From positions 1 through 48,670 of IMG/VR virus record IMGVR_UViG_3300036859_000405: a DNA stretch of 48,670 nucleotides; one strand, given 5' to 3'. A program made the position numbers and the translations under genes. Positions 24,549 to 32,369 of the stretch are shown here, in pieces (the stretch's first letter is position 1; each line of letters begins with the position of its first letter). The notes beneath the pieces are model-generated. The model did no database searches. It was given only the letters and a program-made list of their open reading frames with translations, and was not told the origin of the DNA. This stretch comes from a virus.

Positions 24549-24729
24549 GGATGATCAATTTCCCGCGCCTGATGTCGTGCAACGACACCGGGCGCACCTC
24601 ATGCCCGCTGAGCAGTTGACTCGCCATCCAGGCATGGAGCCGGGTGCGTTCCCACCGCGCGACCGCCCGCGCGCGCCACCACGTGATGAGCCAGCACACC
24701 AAACTAATTAGCGCCCGCATCGAAGACAT
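24538..24729 (-). CDS. Small membrane-associated basic protein
   Basis: A 63-residue protein with a hydrophobic N-terminal helix (ALISLVCWLITWW at about 6-18) followed by a basic region (RARAVARWERTRLH) and a polar tail. The sequence AAGGA stands just before the start, so ATG 24729 or the ATG three codons later may be used. It overlaps both neighbours. No family is recognised. The basic, Trp-rich amphipathic shape suggests membrane or nucleic-acid contact. Confidence 0.5.
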   Translation of the reverse strand: MSSMRALISLVCWLITWWRARAVARWERTRLHAWMASQLLSGHEVRPVSLHDIRRGKLIIRGK

Positions 24730-24934
24730 ATTCCTTGCAACTACATTTCACGCTCAACCGCGTGTCGTTCACGGCATTGTCCCCCGCGACAAAGTTCGCA
24801 CACTTGCGACAGACCAAACTCCAGCCGCACTCGCGGAGAATCTGTTCAAATTCCATGAACCGCTTCAGCTTGTCGAGCGTGATCGGCCGCCGCTCAGGCG
24901 TGCGAATCACTTTCCCGTCTGGGGTTAGGAGCAC
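24704..24934 (-). CDS. Small zinc-binding protein
   Basis: A 76-residue protein with CRKC at about 42-45 and CSC at about 64-66, a zinc-ribbon arrangement, near the C-terminus. The N-terminal 30 residues are Arg/Lys-rich (IRTPERRPITLDKLKRFM). It overlaps the upstream 114-residue gene by 10 bases. Similar small proteins often lie between portal and capsid genes of phages; their function is unknown. Confidence 0.55.
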   Translation of the reverse strand: MLLTPDGKVIRTPERRPITLDKLKRFMEFEQILRECGWSLVCRKCANFVAGDNAVNDTRLSVKCSCKEYVFDAGAN

Positions 24935-25269
24935 CTAGCGATCTCCCGCACGGTAAAGCTCGCGGTCTCACACCGCATCTCATCGACGGTTTTCGATCCG
25001 CGACTGAGTAACACGCGCGCATTATCAAGCGTCTTCGCATCAATCACGCCACGCCAACTGGGAAAGCGATCCGTGGGACGCAGGCCATGCGCATCTGCGG
25101 CGGCGACAATCGCTTTCTTCGAATAGAAGGTCAGCGGTTCGTGACAGATCGTTTCAATTACTTGGCCCCCCGGAATGTCATCGCCATGCGCCGCCACATG
25201 CGCCACCTCATGGGGACAAAAGGGAAATTGGCCAATTTGGACAATCGCGCCGCACTTGTCGCACGTCAT
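24925..25269 (-). CDS. Zinc-ribbon phage protein
   Basis: A 114-residue protein with CDKC at residues 3-6 and a possible second pair further on (CPHEVAH near 18-24), followed by a helical domain ending in FTVREIARCS. The start overlaps the portal stop. It may be a minor head or DNA-binding protein; no family is recognised. Confidence 0.55.
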   Translation of the reverse strand: MTCDKCGAIVQIGQFPFCPHEVAHVAAHGDDIPGGQVIETICHEPLTFYSKKAIVAAADAHGLRPTDRFPSWRGVIDAKTLDNARVLLSRGSKTVDEMRCETASFTVREIARCS

Positions 25270-27299
25270 TGGACTTTCGGCCCAGGCCGGTCGCCGGACG
25301 CCTCGGCCCCGTGTTTACTGAGCGGACTGGCTTTATCGGCCAAGCCGCCATGCTGCGGCGTTTTCTTCGTTGCGCCTTTCTCGCTGGTCTCGGTCGGGAC
25401 CGCCATCTGCAGCAAGGTCGCATTCATCGCCCCCGCTTGCGCTTCCTGAATCGAGGCGGGACTAATCTGCACCCCGGATTGTGCGAGGACTTCCAACACG
25501 ATCGGGAACTGCGGCATCAAGGGATTCAAGTCTTCGCCTTTGAAGCTGTAGCCCAAACTCGGCTCCGGCTTTTCTTCCGGCATCGACTCGGCGACAAACT
25601 TCAGCGGGTCTTCGCCTTTCAATTCGAACACCTTCCGCCCAATCGCCGCCCCATTCATCAATGGGTCTTTGCGGAAGTATTCATAGATCTTCAGCCAGTC
25701 CGCCAACTCGCGCGCCGCATCGATGCGGATCTGACTATTCGGCCGCGCCGTAAATTTCGGCCGCGGATCGCCGGCCTGGAGAATCTGATCCCGCCACTGC
25801 AAATAGGCCAGCGCCGCCTCGGGACCGACGAGTTCGGCGACTTGATTTGGATCGGTACAGAACCGCAAGGCGAGGGCCGCGACTTTATCGACGCCTTTGA
25901 GGTACCACCGGACCACGCGTTTCCGTTCAGCGTCGAGTCGGACTTGCAAGGCGTCATCGATCTTGGAAATTTCCGTGGCCGTCCGATCGTCTTCTTCCGT
26001 GACGCCCGCTTGATTCGAGCCAAGGCCAAGCGTTTTCTGGATGTCGCGCTCGATGTAGTCGTTAGCCAGATAGGTCTGTCGTGACTGCTGCGCCTTCCCG
26101 AATTCGCGGAAGTTGTTATCGATGCCCCCGATAAACGCCGCACTCGGCAACGGAATCAGCGACCCCGTCATCGCGCCTTCAATTTTCGTGACGGCCTCGG
26201 GCGGAATCGATTCGACGTTGTAGCCGAATTTCAACTTGTTCGCGTCCCGCTCCTGCACCATCTGCGTGCGGAACAGACACAACTCTTTCACCAACGGGCG
26301 GGTCATCTGCGAATCGGAGGGCACATACGCGCTGTCGGGCACATCCCGCAGCGTCAAGACGTGAATCGGATTGCCAATCACGGAATCGGCGCGCAAGCGG
26401 CCATTGGGCAAGAGCGTTTGATAGGGCGAGGCCCAGAGCGGATCGGGCTCGCCCATCGGCCCCGTTTTGTCGGCGAAGGTGTCGAGGCCGTCGATGATCA
26501 CGTGGCGCCGATAGACCAATGGATGGATCACATCGTCATCAAAGAGCGCCGCTTGATACCACACCAACACGCCATCGACATAGGCCAGCCCCGGCGTCTC
26601 GTTCGGCTTGGTGCCGGATTCCAACACCTTGTCATCCGCGGTGGTGGTGCCGGTAAAATCGGGCGGCAAGGTAAAGAGCCGCGACGCCGAGCGGAACGGA
26701 ATCCGGAAGCGCATCCCCAACCACGGCGCTTTGTCGTAATCGGTATCGGTGAAATCGGCCGGCACGAGAAACTTTTTCGAGGCGATCCGATCCCAGAACC
26801 ACGCTTCGTGAATCGGGACGGGAATCGGCCGATTGAGGCCCAGAATGTTGCCGGGCTGTGGCGTGTTGTCCACTTCGGACAACGTTGGCTGATACCCAAT
26901 GACGGTCGGGCCAAACCCGGCGGTACAGGTGCAGTCCTTGATCGCTTTCAGGATCGTCGGGAGCACATCCATCCGATCCGGCCCGAGGAGCGCATTGAGC
27001 AACGCGCGAAACGCGAGCACGCCAGGCAAGGTCGGATCGAAGCCGACACCGGGACTGAGTTGCAATTCGGGCGTTTCGAAAAAGAGTTGCGCGCCTTTTT
27101 GTTCGACTTGATAGAAATCGACGTTCACGTTGACGTAGTCTGAGGACGGCGCTTGCGTTAAGGGCGTGCCAGTGTAGTAATTCAAATTCTCTTGCCACTT
27201 CGACCAATGGCTCTCCCCCATCGTCGCCGCGCGATCGACTTCGCCGCGCCAGAAGGCCAAGCCGTACGGTTCGTTAGCTGGCATACCGGACACTTTCAC
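25266..27299 (-). CDS. Portal protein
   Basis: A 677-residue protein, the ring at the capsid vertex through which DNA enters and leaves. The N-terminal FWRGEVDRAATMGESHWSKW helix and the NYYTG motif, the RDQILQAGDPRPKFTARPNS segment and the helical wing and stem at about 380-480 fit podovirus- and siphovirus-type portals. The long C-terminal tail, 560-677, is polar and Gln/Pro-rich. GTG 27299 and ATG 27284 are both possible starts. It follows the large terminase with a 26-base overlap, the standard gene order. Confidence 0.88.
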   Translation of the reverse strand: MKVSGMPANEPYGLAFWRGEVDRAATMGESHWSKWQENLNYYTGTPLTQAPSSDYVNVNVDFYQVEQKGAQLFFETPELQLSPGVGFDPTLPGVLAFRALLNALLGPDRMDVLPTILKAIKDCTCTAGFGPTVIGYQPTLSEVDNTPQPGNILGLNRPIPVPIHEAWFWDRIASKKFLVPADFTDTDYDKAPWLGMRFRIPFRSASRLFTLPPDFTGTTTADDKVLESGTKPNETPGLAYVDGVLVWYQAALFDDDVIHPLVYRRHVIIDGLDTFADKTGPMGEPDPLWASPYQTLLPNGRLRADSVIGNPIHVLTLRDVPDSAYVPSDSQMTRPLVKELCLFRTQMVQERDANKLKFGYNVESIPPEAVTKIEGAMTGSLIPLPSAAFIGGIDNNFREFGKAQQSRQTYLANDYIERDIQKTLGLGSNQAGVTEEDDRTATEISKIDDALQVRLDAERKRVVRWYLKGVDKVAALALRFCTDPNQVAELVGPEAALAYLQWRDQILQAGDPRPKFTARPNSQIRIDAARELADWLKIYEYFRKDPLMNGAAIGRKVFELKGEDPLKFVAESMPEEKPEPSLGYSFKGEDLNPLMPQFPIVLEVLAQSGVQISPASIQEAQAGAMNATLLQMAVPTETSEKGATKKTPQHGGLADKASPLSKHGAEASGDRPGPKVQ

Positions 27300-28848
27300 T
27301 GCCTAACCGAACGTTGGGTTTCTGATGCACGCTCATGCGCAAATGCCCCATCGTGCCTTCGGGAAACACTTGGGCCTGCTTGGCAAAGACCGCTGGAGAC
27401 GGCCGACTCATCGCCCCATAGCGCCACGCATCCAAGGCGTGATCGTCCATCTTCGTATCCACATCGTCCGGATCGTGTTTGTCCGAGCGAGCATTCGGGA
27501 TCGAGCGGATCAGGTAGCGGCAGTCGGGATGGACGACACACCATGGCTTGCCGTCCGGCGCATCCCGCAGGAGCGCATGGCAGCGGCCCCAGCCGTTCAC
27601 CCGGTCGTTGTCCGCCTTGGTGATTGGGATGCCGTAGAAGCCTAAGGTCTCCCCAATCGACTGCCCAGTAAACTGCGGCGTGTTGTGCGTGGCCCCGGTT
27701 TTGTTGAAGATCGCCGGGTCACCCGCCGTATAGCTCACTTTGGAGAGTCCGAGCTCCGCGTCCTTGGCGTGGATCCGGGTCGCCACTTCCTGCTCGTCCA
27801 AGCCCTGAAATTTGAGTTCTCCCCGCAAATACAGACGTCCGTCAGGCAGGATGGCCCACCACAAGGCGCAGCCTGGCTGATTGCGACCCCAGTCCAACGA
27901 GCGAAACCACCGCACACCATCAGGGAGGCCCAAATCGTCCACGTGATGCGACTCCCGCCACTGCGAAAAAAACTGCCCTGCGAACACGCGCCAATCACCA
28001 TGCCGGAGTTGTTCGTAGCGCCACTTGGGAAGCAGGGCAAGAGTAGTGAGGTAGTCGGGATCAATGTACGGGTTGTCATCGAGGGTCGCCGGGATGTACG
28101 CGAAGTTCGCCGGGTCATAGACCGCCTTTAAGGCTGGATACAACTCAAAATCCGGGGCGTGATCCACAAAGACATCCAGCAAGGCATTGCTGCTCGGCCC
28201 GCCCGGATTGCTCGGGACCAGAAACTTCGCTCCGCCCACCGCTCGGACCGCTGGCTTATTGGATCGGGCGCGCGTGCTCAGCTCGAGCAAGGGCACCGTC
28301 CCGTCGTCTTTCACCGGATACTGGCTCCCCTCATCGGGCACAATCGCGTCATACTCCGTAGACAAGTAGTTCTGCACCGCCTCGGCGTCTTCCATGTGCC
28401 CACACTGAATCAGCGACCCGTTGGGAAACCGCAACACGCCGTCCGACTTAATCCACTCGGCCCCAATCAACCGGCTTTCGGTTTCCATCCGCCGGATGTG
28501 GGTCTGCTGGAGCTGTTTGTAGTTCTCCCGCAAGAGCAACGCTTCATAGCCCGGAATCGTCAAACACTGCTTGTAAAGCCACCACCGACACCCGGTCGAT
28601 TTCCCCGGCCCCGCCGCCCCGCCCCACAAGATATTGCGGGCCGGACATTCCCACATGACGACCTGCTTGGGCACAGGCACAAACAAGCACTTTTTTTCCT
28701 TGCCTTTGAGCGTGACGACCACCGCCTGTGCCACCTGTCGCCGCCAACAGGCTTCTTCCGGACACAGCCAGCAGGTCAGCCCCGCCACTTCCGACTGCAC
28801 CAGCCCCGCTTGACACCAGCAACATTTCGCAGTCGGATGGACCGTCAT
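27274..28848 (-). CDS. Terminase large subunit with N-terminal zinc ribbon
   Basis: A 524-residue DNA-packaging ATPase and nuclease. Walker A is GGAAGPGKST at 76-85, Walker B is YDAIVPDE at 166-173, and the RuvC-like nuclease has acidic residues in SLDWGRNQPG (Asp319), RGELKF (Glu344), AGDPAI (Asp377) and DDHALDAW (468-475). Before the ATPase domain, residues 9-29 carry CC-x2-C and C-x2-C clusters, a probable zinc ribbon not found in standard large terminases. It is partnered with the small subunit at 29044. It drives headful or cos packaging; the mode cannot be told from the sequence. Confidence 0.93.
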   Translation of the reverse strand: MTVHPTAKCCWCQAGLVQSEVAGLTCWLCPEEACWRRQVAQAVVVTLKGKEKKCLFVPVPKQVVMWECPARNILWGGAAGPGKSTGCRWWLYKQCLTIPGYEALLLRENYKQLQQTHIRRMETESRLIGAEWIKSDGVLRFPNGSLIQCGHMEDAEAVQNYLSTEYDAIVPDEGSQYPVKDDGTVPLLELSTRARSNKPAVRAVGGAKFLVPSNPGGPSSNALLDVFVDHAPDFELYPALKAVYDPANFAYIPATLDDNPYIDPDYLTTLALLPKWRYEQLRHGDWRVFAGQFFSQWRESHHVDDLGLPDGVRWFRSLDWGRNQPGCALWWAILPDGRLYLRGELKFQGLDEQEVATRIHAKDAELGLSKVSYTAGDPAIFNKTGATHNTPQFTGQSIGETLGFYGIPITKADNDRVNGWGRCHALLRDAPDGKPWCVVHPDCRYLIRSIPNARSDKHDPDDVDTKMDDHALDAWRYGAMSRPSPAVFAKQAQVFPEGTMGHLRMSVHQKPNVRLGSESVRYAS

Positions 28849-29063
28849 TCCCAGGGGACCGTCCCATTGCGCTCATCCCCTCGTTCCCCATGCCCATGGG
28901 CATGCGGTCGCGCGCCATATTCGTGAATGACCGCCTTGGGCCCGAACCGCGCCACCAGCCGCGCAAGCTGCCCCTTGTAATAGGCCCGCAGATCGGCCAG
29001 GCCTGACGTCGGTTCGCCATTCGATCGCCGTTCCTGCGCCTTCCTATCGCTCTGTGGAGGCAT
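28845..29063 (-). CDS. Small protein between the terminase subunits
   Basis: A 72-residue polar, His-rich protein (HEYGARPHAHGHGERGDERN near the C-terminus, with a central YYKGQLARLVARFGPKAVIH helix). ATG 29063 is taken as the start; a longer frame exists to 29141 within the small-terminase gene. It overlaps that gene by 20 bases and the large terminase by four. No family is recognised. Confidence 0.5.
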   Translation of the reverse strand: MPPQSDRKAQERRSNGEPTSGLADLRAYYKGQLARLVARFGPKAVIHEYGARPHAHGHGERGDERNGTVPWE

Positions 29064-29826
29064 CCTGCACCAGAACCTGAACAGCCTTTTTTCTTGTTTT
29101 GGGGAGGCGCCCTTTACGCTGTGTTGGTCTGCGCTGACCACCTGTCCTCGCCACCCCCGGCTGGGGCCCCCCGCTGGATTCGCCCGCAGGAATCAGCCGA
29201 TCGCTCTCGCCAGCCAGCATTGGTACAGCGCTTGGCTGGTTAACATAATTGCTTATTATTGGACTCGAAGTAATATCGAATGTGTTACCAGTCAACAACT
29301 TAGCGCTGTCCTCGAGTAGAGAATGAGGGGCGAAAGTCTGGGGCGAAACCATGATACCGACCTTGACCTGCTCGACCGTGACGCCAATCTGCACCGCGAC
29401 CTGGGCTGTAAAGTCTGGGCGATTACGGCCGTAAAGCTCTGGCCATAAACGCTCTAGAGTGGTCATATACGCAACCCAGTCCTGTTTACCCCGCAGGACG
29501 CGCTGTAATAACTCTCGCTGCCAATAGGCGTAGGCTCTTTTTAGAACATCAAAGAACCGTGCTTCGAGCGACGGTTTGCCCTCTTCATAATCGGCTTCAC
29601 CAGCCTTGAGCCAGTTCCGACGTGTCTGAGGCGTAATCCCAATCAGGTCACACAAGGCATCACGACCAAGTGGTGCAAGCTCAAGCTCTGTAATGACTTG
29701 CTCGATGAGGTCTGCGGTTAACTTAGTAGGGCGGCCACCTTGAATACCGCTGAGATAGTGCCGCAGGGAGAGCGTGGGCAGGTAAGCATCCGCGATGGCT
29801 TGCGCTTGGTGCGCGAGACTGGACAT
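29044..29826 (-). CDS. Terminase small subunit-like protein
   Basis: A 260-residue protein. Residues 28-75 hold a helix-turn-helix-like region (PTKLTADLIEQVITELELAP, then DALCDLIGITPQTRRNWLKA), as in small terminases that recognise the packaging site. Residues 76-125 are helical (oligomerisation) and the last 60 residues are basic and disordered (TGGQRRPTQRKGRLPKTRKK). It lies two genes upstream of the large terminase. The local base composition is lower in GC than the neighbours (for example 29230-29330), suggesting a separate origin. Confidence 0.7.
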   Translation of the reverse strand: MSSLAHQAQAIADAYLPTLSLRHYLSGIQGGRPTKLTADLIEQVITELELAPLGRDALCDLIGITPQTRRNWLKAGEADYEEGKPSLEARFFDVLKRAYAYWQRELLQRVLRGKQDWVAYMTTLERLWPELYGRNRPDFTAQVAVQIGVTVEQVKVGIMVSPQTFAPHSLLEDSAKLLTGNTFDITSSPIISNYVNQPSAVPMLAGESDRLIPAGESSGGPQPGVARTGGQRRPTQRKGRLPKTRKKAVQVLVQDASTER

Positions 29827-29920
29827 CGGGAACTGATCGGGGTGCTGCTTCGCGCGGACGCGCTTCGCAGAACTTCATGTATCGTGCAGGATTAAAAAAT
29901 CTATTACTAGGGGGTTGTGG

Positions 29921-30262
29921 CTAGGATGCTACTCCAGGTAGGTTTACCGCTTGCTTGTCTGTCTCCCATGCCTTGACAAGCTGTTCAGCGAATGGGGCCC
30001 ATGTGTCGTGCTTCGCCCATGCGGCCCTCGTGGTGACGAGCTTCCACGGCCCATCGCTGTTGAAGAAATACACCGTGCTGTTGGGGCAATAGTCGCTCAA
30101 CACAACAGGGATACCCTTATAGGTGAGCGGGACGAGCCCGAGCGACGCCTTATGGGTCGTCCAAGCCTCAGCGACCACGCGTGGCGCAACCGTGAGTCCG
30201 ACTGCGGCTGTCGCGATGCGTCTTAAGAAGCTGCGGCGATTCACCGTGGTCCTCCCTGCCAC
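29921..30262 (-). CDS. Small protein with twin-arginine (Tat) signal
   Basis: A 113-residue protein. Residues 8-15 are NRRSFLRR, a good match to the Tat consensus, followed by a moderately hydrophobic stretch (IATAAVGLTVAP) and VVA, a plausible cleavage site near 31. The mature part has YKGIPVVLSDYCPNSTVYFF, a segment that looks like the end strand of phage capsid-type or similar beta proteins. Tat substrates cross the membrane folded. Why a phage gene between a helix-turn-helix gene and the small terminase would use this route is unclear. Confidence 0.6.
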   Translation of the reverse strand: MAGRTTVNRRSFLRRIATAAVGLTVAPRVVAEAWTTHKASLGLVPLTYKGIPVVLSDYCPNSTVYFFNSDGPWKLVTTRAAWAKHDTWAPFAEQLVKAWETDKQAVNLPGVAS

Positions 30263-30438
30263 GGCGGCGTATTCTTCACCCGCACCAACGCCCGCTTGCC
30301 GGCAATCCGCACCCGCCCGAGTTCAATCAATCCCGCCTCGGCCCACTTCTTCACGGTGCGGGGATCCACATCATAGAGTTCGGCATAGGCTTTCAGGGTC
30401 ACCCACTGGCGCACCCCGGTATTACGCCTGTCGCTCAC
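30241..30438 (-). CDS. Small helix-turn-helix (MerR/excisionase-like) protein
   Basis: A 65-residue protein with a winged-helix DNA-binding pattern: LKAYAELYDVDPRTVKKWAE as the helix-turn-helix and LIELGRVRIAGKRALVRVKN as the wing. It resembles the AlpA/Xis-type phage DNA-binding proteins. It lies directly downstream of neuA. A second copy of its last 25 codons lies at 33352-33429, so it brackets the sialic acid cassette. Confidence 0.75.
   Translation of the reverse strand: MSDRRNTGVRQWVTLKAYAELYDVDPRTVKKWAEAGLIELGRVRIAGKRALVRVKNTPPWQGGPR
30259..30300. repeat. 42-bp direct repeat, copy 1 (end of HTH gene)
   Basis: Identical over 42 bases to 33361-33402, with similarity continuing for about 27 more bases. 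It encodes the GKRALVRVKNTPPW end of the helix-turn-helix protein. With copy 2 it bounds a segment of about 3.1 kb that holds the neu genes. Confidence 0.9.
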
Positions 30439-31084
30439 GCAGTCTCCGTTCGGCCTCGCGCCAGTCGGCCTCGGTATCTAAGGGACAGGTCTCGCTCGGG
30501 TCAATAATGAGTGCGCGTGCTGGCGACCCGTACATATCGCCACACGCCACTGTTTTGCGCCAAAACGCATAGACCGTCCCGTCGCGCTTGTAGCCTTTCT
30601 CCATTACCTGTCGTCGTGACGGAAACTCCAAGCTCCAGCCATGCGACATCTTCAACTCTTCGCCCCGTGCTTCAAGCAGTTCGTCAGGGCTCACAGTTTC
30701 CACCACGCTCACCACCGAATCCCATTCGGGGGTCAACAGAGCTAGGGCCTGCTGCAAGTGCTTCGCCTGCCTCAGGGGTTGCGTGGGTTGCAGCAAGAGA
30801 ATCTTCTGATCGGGTGGACCGGGAATCTGCTCGAGCACATGCTGCACAACCGCAATCATGGGCGTGTCGTCTTGGGCGAGCTTAAGGGGACGCTGTAGCC
30901 ACTGCGCCTGAATGTACACGGGCGGTTCACAATCAGACGAAATAACAGGTAGGTGCCCCGCATCCGCCGAAACAATCGCCGCGCGGTGCACTAAGCAACC
31001 ACCTCCAGCGAAGGGCTTCCAATTTTTCCCTGGAATGCCCTTACTCCCCGACCGCGCGGGAATAATCGCCAGCACATTCACCAT
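30422..31084 (-). CDS. neuA: CMP-N-acylneuraminate cytidylyltransferase (NeuA-like)
   Basis: A 220-residue enzyme that activates a nonulosonic acid with CTP to give the CMP-sugar. Family signatures are all present: AIIPARSGSKGIPGKNWKPF at residues 6-25, the LLLQPTQPLR loop near 98-107, DGTVYAFWRK near 167-176 and LDTEADW near 201-207. The length fits a complete single-domain synthetase. It overlaps the small Cys-rich gene by seven bases and lies downstream of neuB and neuC on the same strand, so the three are probably co-transcribed. It may act on Neu5Ac or on the bacterial relatives legionaminic or pseudaminic acid. Confidence 0.9.
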   Translation of the reverse strand: MVNVLAIIPARSGSKGIPGKNWKPFAGGGCLVHRAAIVSADAGHLPVISSDCEPPVYIQAQWLQRPLKLAQDDTPMIAVVQHVLEQIPGPPDQKILLLQPTQPLRQAKHLQQALALLTPEWDSVVSVVETVSPDELLEARGEELKMSHGWSLEFPSRRQVMEKGYKRDGTVYAFWRKTVACGDMYGSPARALIIDPSETCPLDTEADWREAERRLRERQA

Positions 31085-31287
31085 CGCCCCCAGCCCCTCG
31101 GCGACTCATCAGGATCATAGAAGGGCATATACGGCGACGGGCGCACACACCGCCGCTCATTCGTATTATCCGGTGGGCACGACGCGCGACAGTCGCGACA
31201 GGTGCCAGTACGCGCATAATCAAACGTCAGCGCGTTCCAGTCGCCCGTACAACACTGGCACCGCTCGTATTCGCGTGGATCTGACAT
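31078..31287 (-). CDS. Small cysteine-rich protein inside the neu cassette
   Basis: A 69-residue protein with CQCC at about 10-13, CRDC at about 30-33 and further Cys near 37 and 47, probably zinc-binding. A strong GGAGGTGAT ribosome site stands at the right distance from ATG 31287. It overlaps the 3' end of neuC by 61 bases and the start of neuA by seven. No family is recognised; it may simply be a phage gene caught in the cassette. Confidence 0.6.
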   Translation of the reverse strand: MSDPREYERCQCCTGDWNALTFDYARTGTCRDCRASCPPDNTNERRCVRPSPYMPFYDPDESPRGWGRW

Positions 31288-32369
31288 ATCACCTCCGTTA
31301 TCTGTTCTCCACTCGTGCCTGATCCATATAACCGACTGCTCGGATACGGCCCATGCGCGATCTGTGTCTGGATCGCCGTACGAATGTGCAATGCGTGGTA
31401 CGGCACATCAATCACATTAGGTCCGCGCTCCCGCCCCTGTTGCCGCGTCCCAATATTCACGACCGGCGTCCCAAGAAAGCTCGCTTCTCTGATGCCAGCA
31501 CTGCTATTCCCGACCAGACAATCCGCCTGCCACAAGAGCCGCAAGAACCGCAATGGTGGCAGGTTTCGCACCGTATGCACCTTCTGTTGCCAGCCGCGTA
31601 ACGCTTTACTCGCGATCCCCGCGCCGGCATCTTGCCCCGGCCAGAGGCAGAGGACTTGCCGTCCCGTTATTGACGCGGCCAGCACCGTCATGTCCAAGTG
31701 ATACCCCGCCTGATCCGCTTCATCAGTCACCGGATGTTGCAACACCACCACAAAGGGCTGTGTTAGATCAATCGGCGCGCCGGCCCCGCCAAATTCGTCA
31801 GCGGTGATGGGCGGTTCACTCAGGGCTTGCTTGGCGAGATCAATCGAGGGACAGCCCGTATGCCAGATCCGGTCCCAATCGCCCGTCAAGCCATACACCC
31901 GATATTTCGCCCGCTCGGTACACACACAGTGATAGTCGGCTAACTGCGTAATCGCATCTCTGACACGATCGTCAATGCTTCCTGTGCGCTCTCCCCCCTG
32001 CAGGTGCACGAGGGGCCGGTGCAAGTACGCTGATGCCTGAGCCGCGCCCAACACCTCGTGTCGGTCGGCACATACACACACGGCGTCTGGCTGCAATCGA
32101 TGAAGCACCCCGGCCAATTCTTGCGCAAGCGCGCCAGTCTCCTTCGCGGATGTTTGTAAATTTTCCCCTTCGTGGACCGTCCAACACTCCGCCGCAATGG
32201 CGTACCCTTGCGCTTTGACAACCTCCACCACCTTTCCATACCGCTCTAATAAGGCACTGGCACACGCGATAATCTGCAGTTCCACCTCTGGCCGCGCTTG
32301 CAAGGCCCGACACACCGGCTCGAGCTTCGCCCAACTCGGGCGGGCAGTGAGGATCACGGCAACCTTCAT
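31227..32369 (-). CDS. neuC: UDP-N-acetylglucosamine 2-epimerase, hydrolysing (NeuC-like)
   Basis: A 380-residue enzyme that converts UDP-GlcNAc to ManNAc plus UDP (or the 2,4-diacetamido analogue in legionaminic acid synthesis). The start VAVILTARPSWAKLEPVCRA, the ADRHEVLGAA segment near 99-108, HLQGGERTGSIDDRVRDAIT near 122-141 and GNSSAGIREASFLGTPVVNI near 290-309 are the family blocks. ATG 32369 overlaps the neuB stop (ATGA). The GDR of the usual GDRxE motif is ADR here. The final 35 residues run past the usual domain end into the next gene. Confidence 0.88.
   Translation of the reverse strand: MKVAVILTARPSWAKLEPVCRALQARPEVELQIIACASALLERYGKVVEVVKAQGYAIAAECWTVHEGENLQTSAKETGALAQELAGVLHRLQPDAVCVCADRHEVLGAAQASAYLHRPLVHLQGGERTGSIDDRVRDAITQLADYHCVCTERAKYRVYGLTGDWDRIWHTGCPSIDLAKQALSEPPITADEFGGAGAPIDLTQPFVVVLQHPVTDEADQAGYHLDMTVLAASITGRQVLCLWPGQDAGAGIASKALRGWQQKVHTVRNLPPLRFLRLLWQADCLVGNSSAGIREASFLGTPVVNIGTRQQGRERGPNVIDVPYHALHIRTAIQTQIAHGPYPSSRLYGSGTSGEQITEVICQIHANTSGASVVRATGTR

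Noticed and set aside
26361-27143. 260-codon plus-strand frame inside the portal gene
   Set aside because: It is a GC-driven shadow of the portal gene, with no ribosome site and no recognisable motifs.
29840-29875. GC-rich symmetrical sequence before the small terminase
   Set aside because: It is a mirror-like repeat rather than a true inverted repeat and gives only a very short hairpin, so it is not called a terminator.
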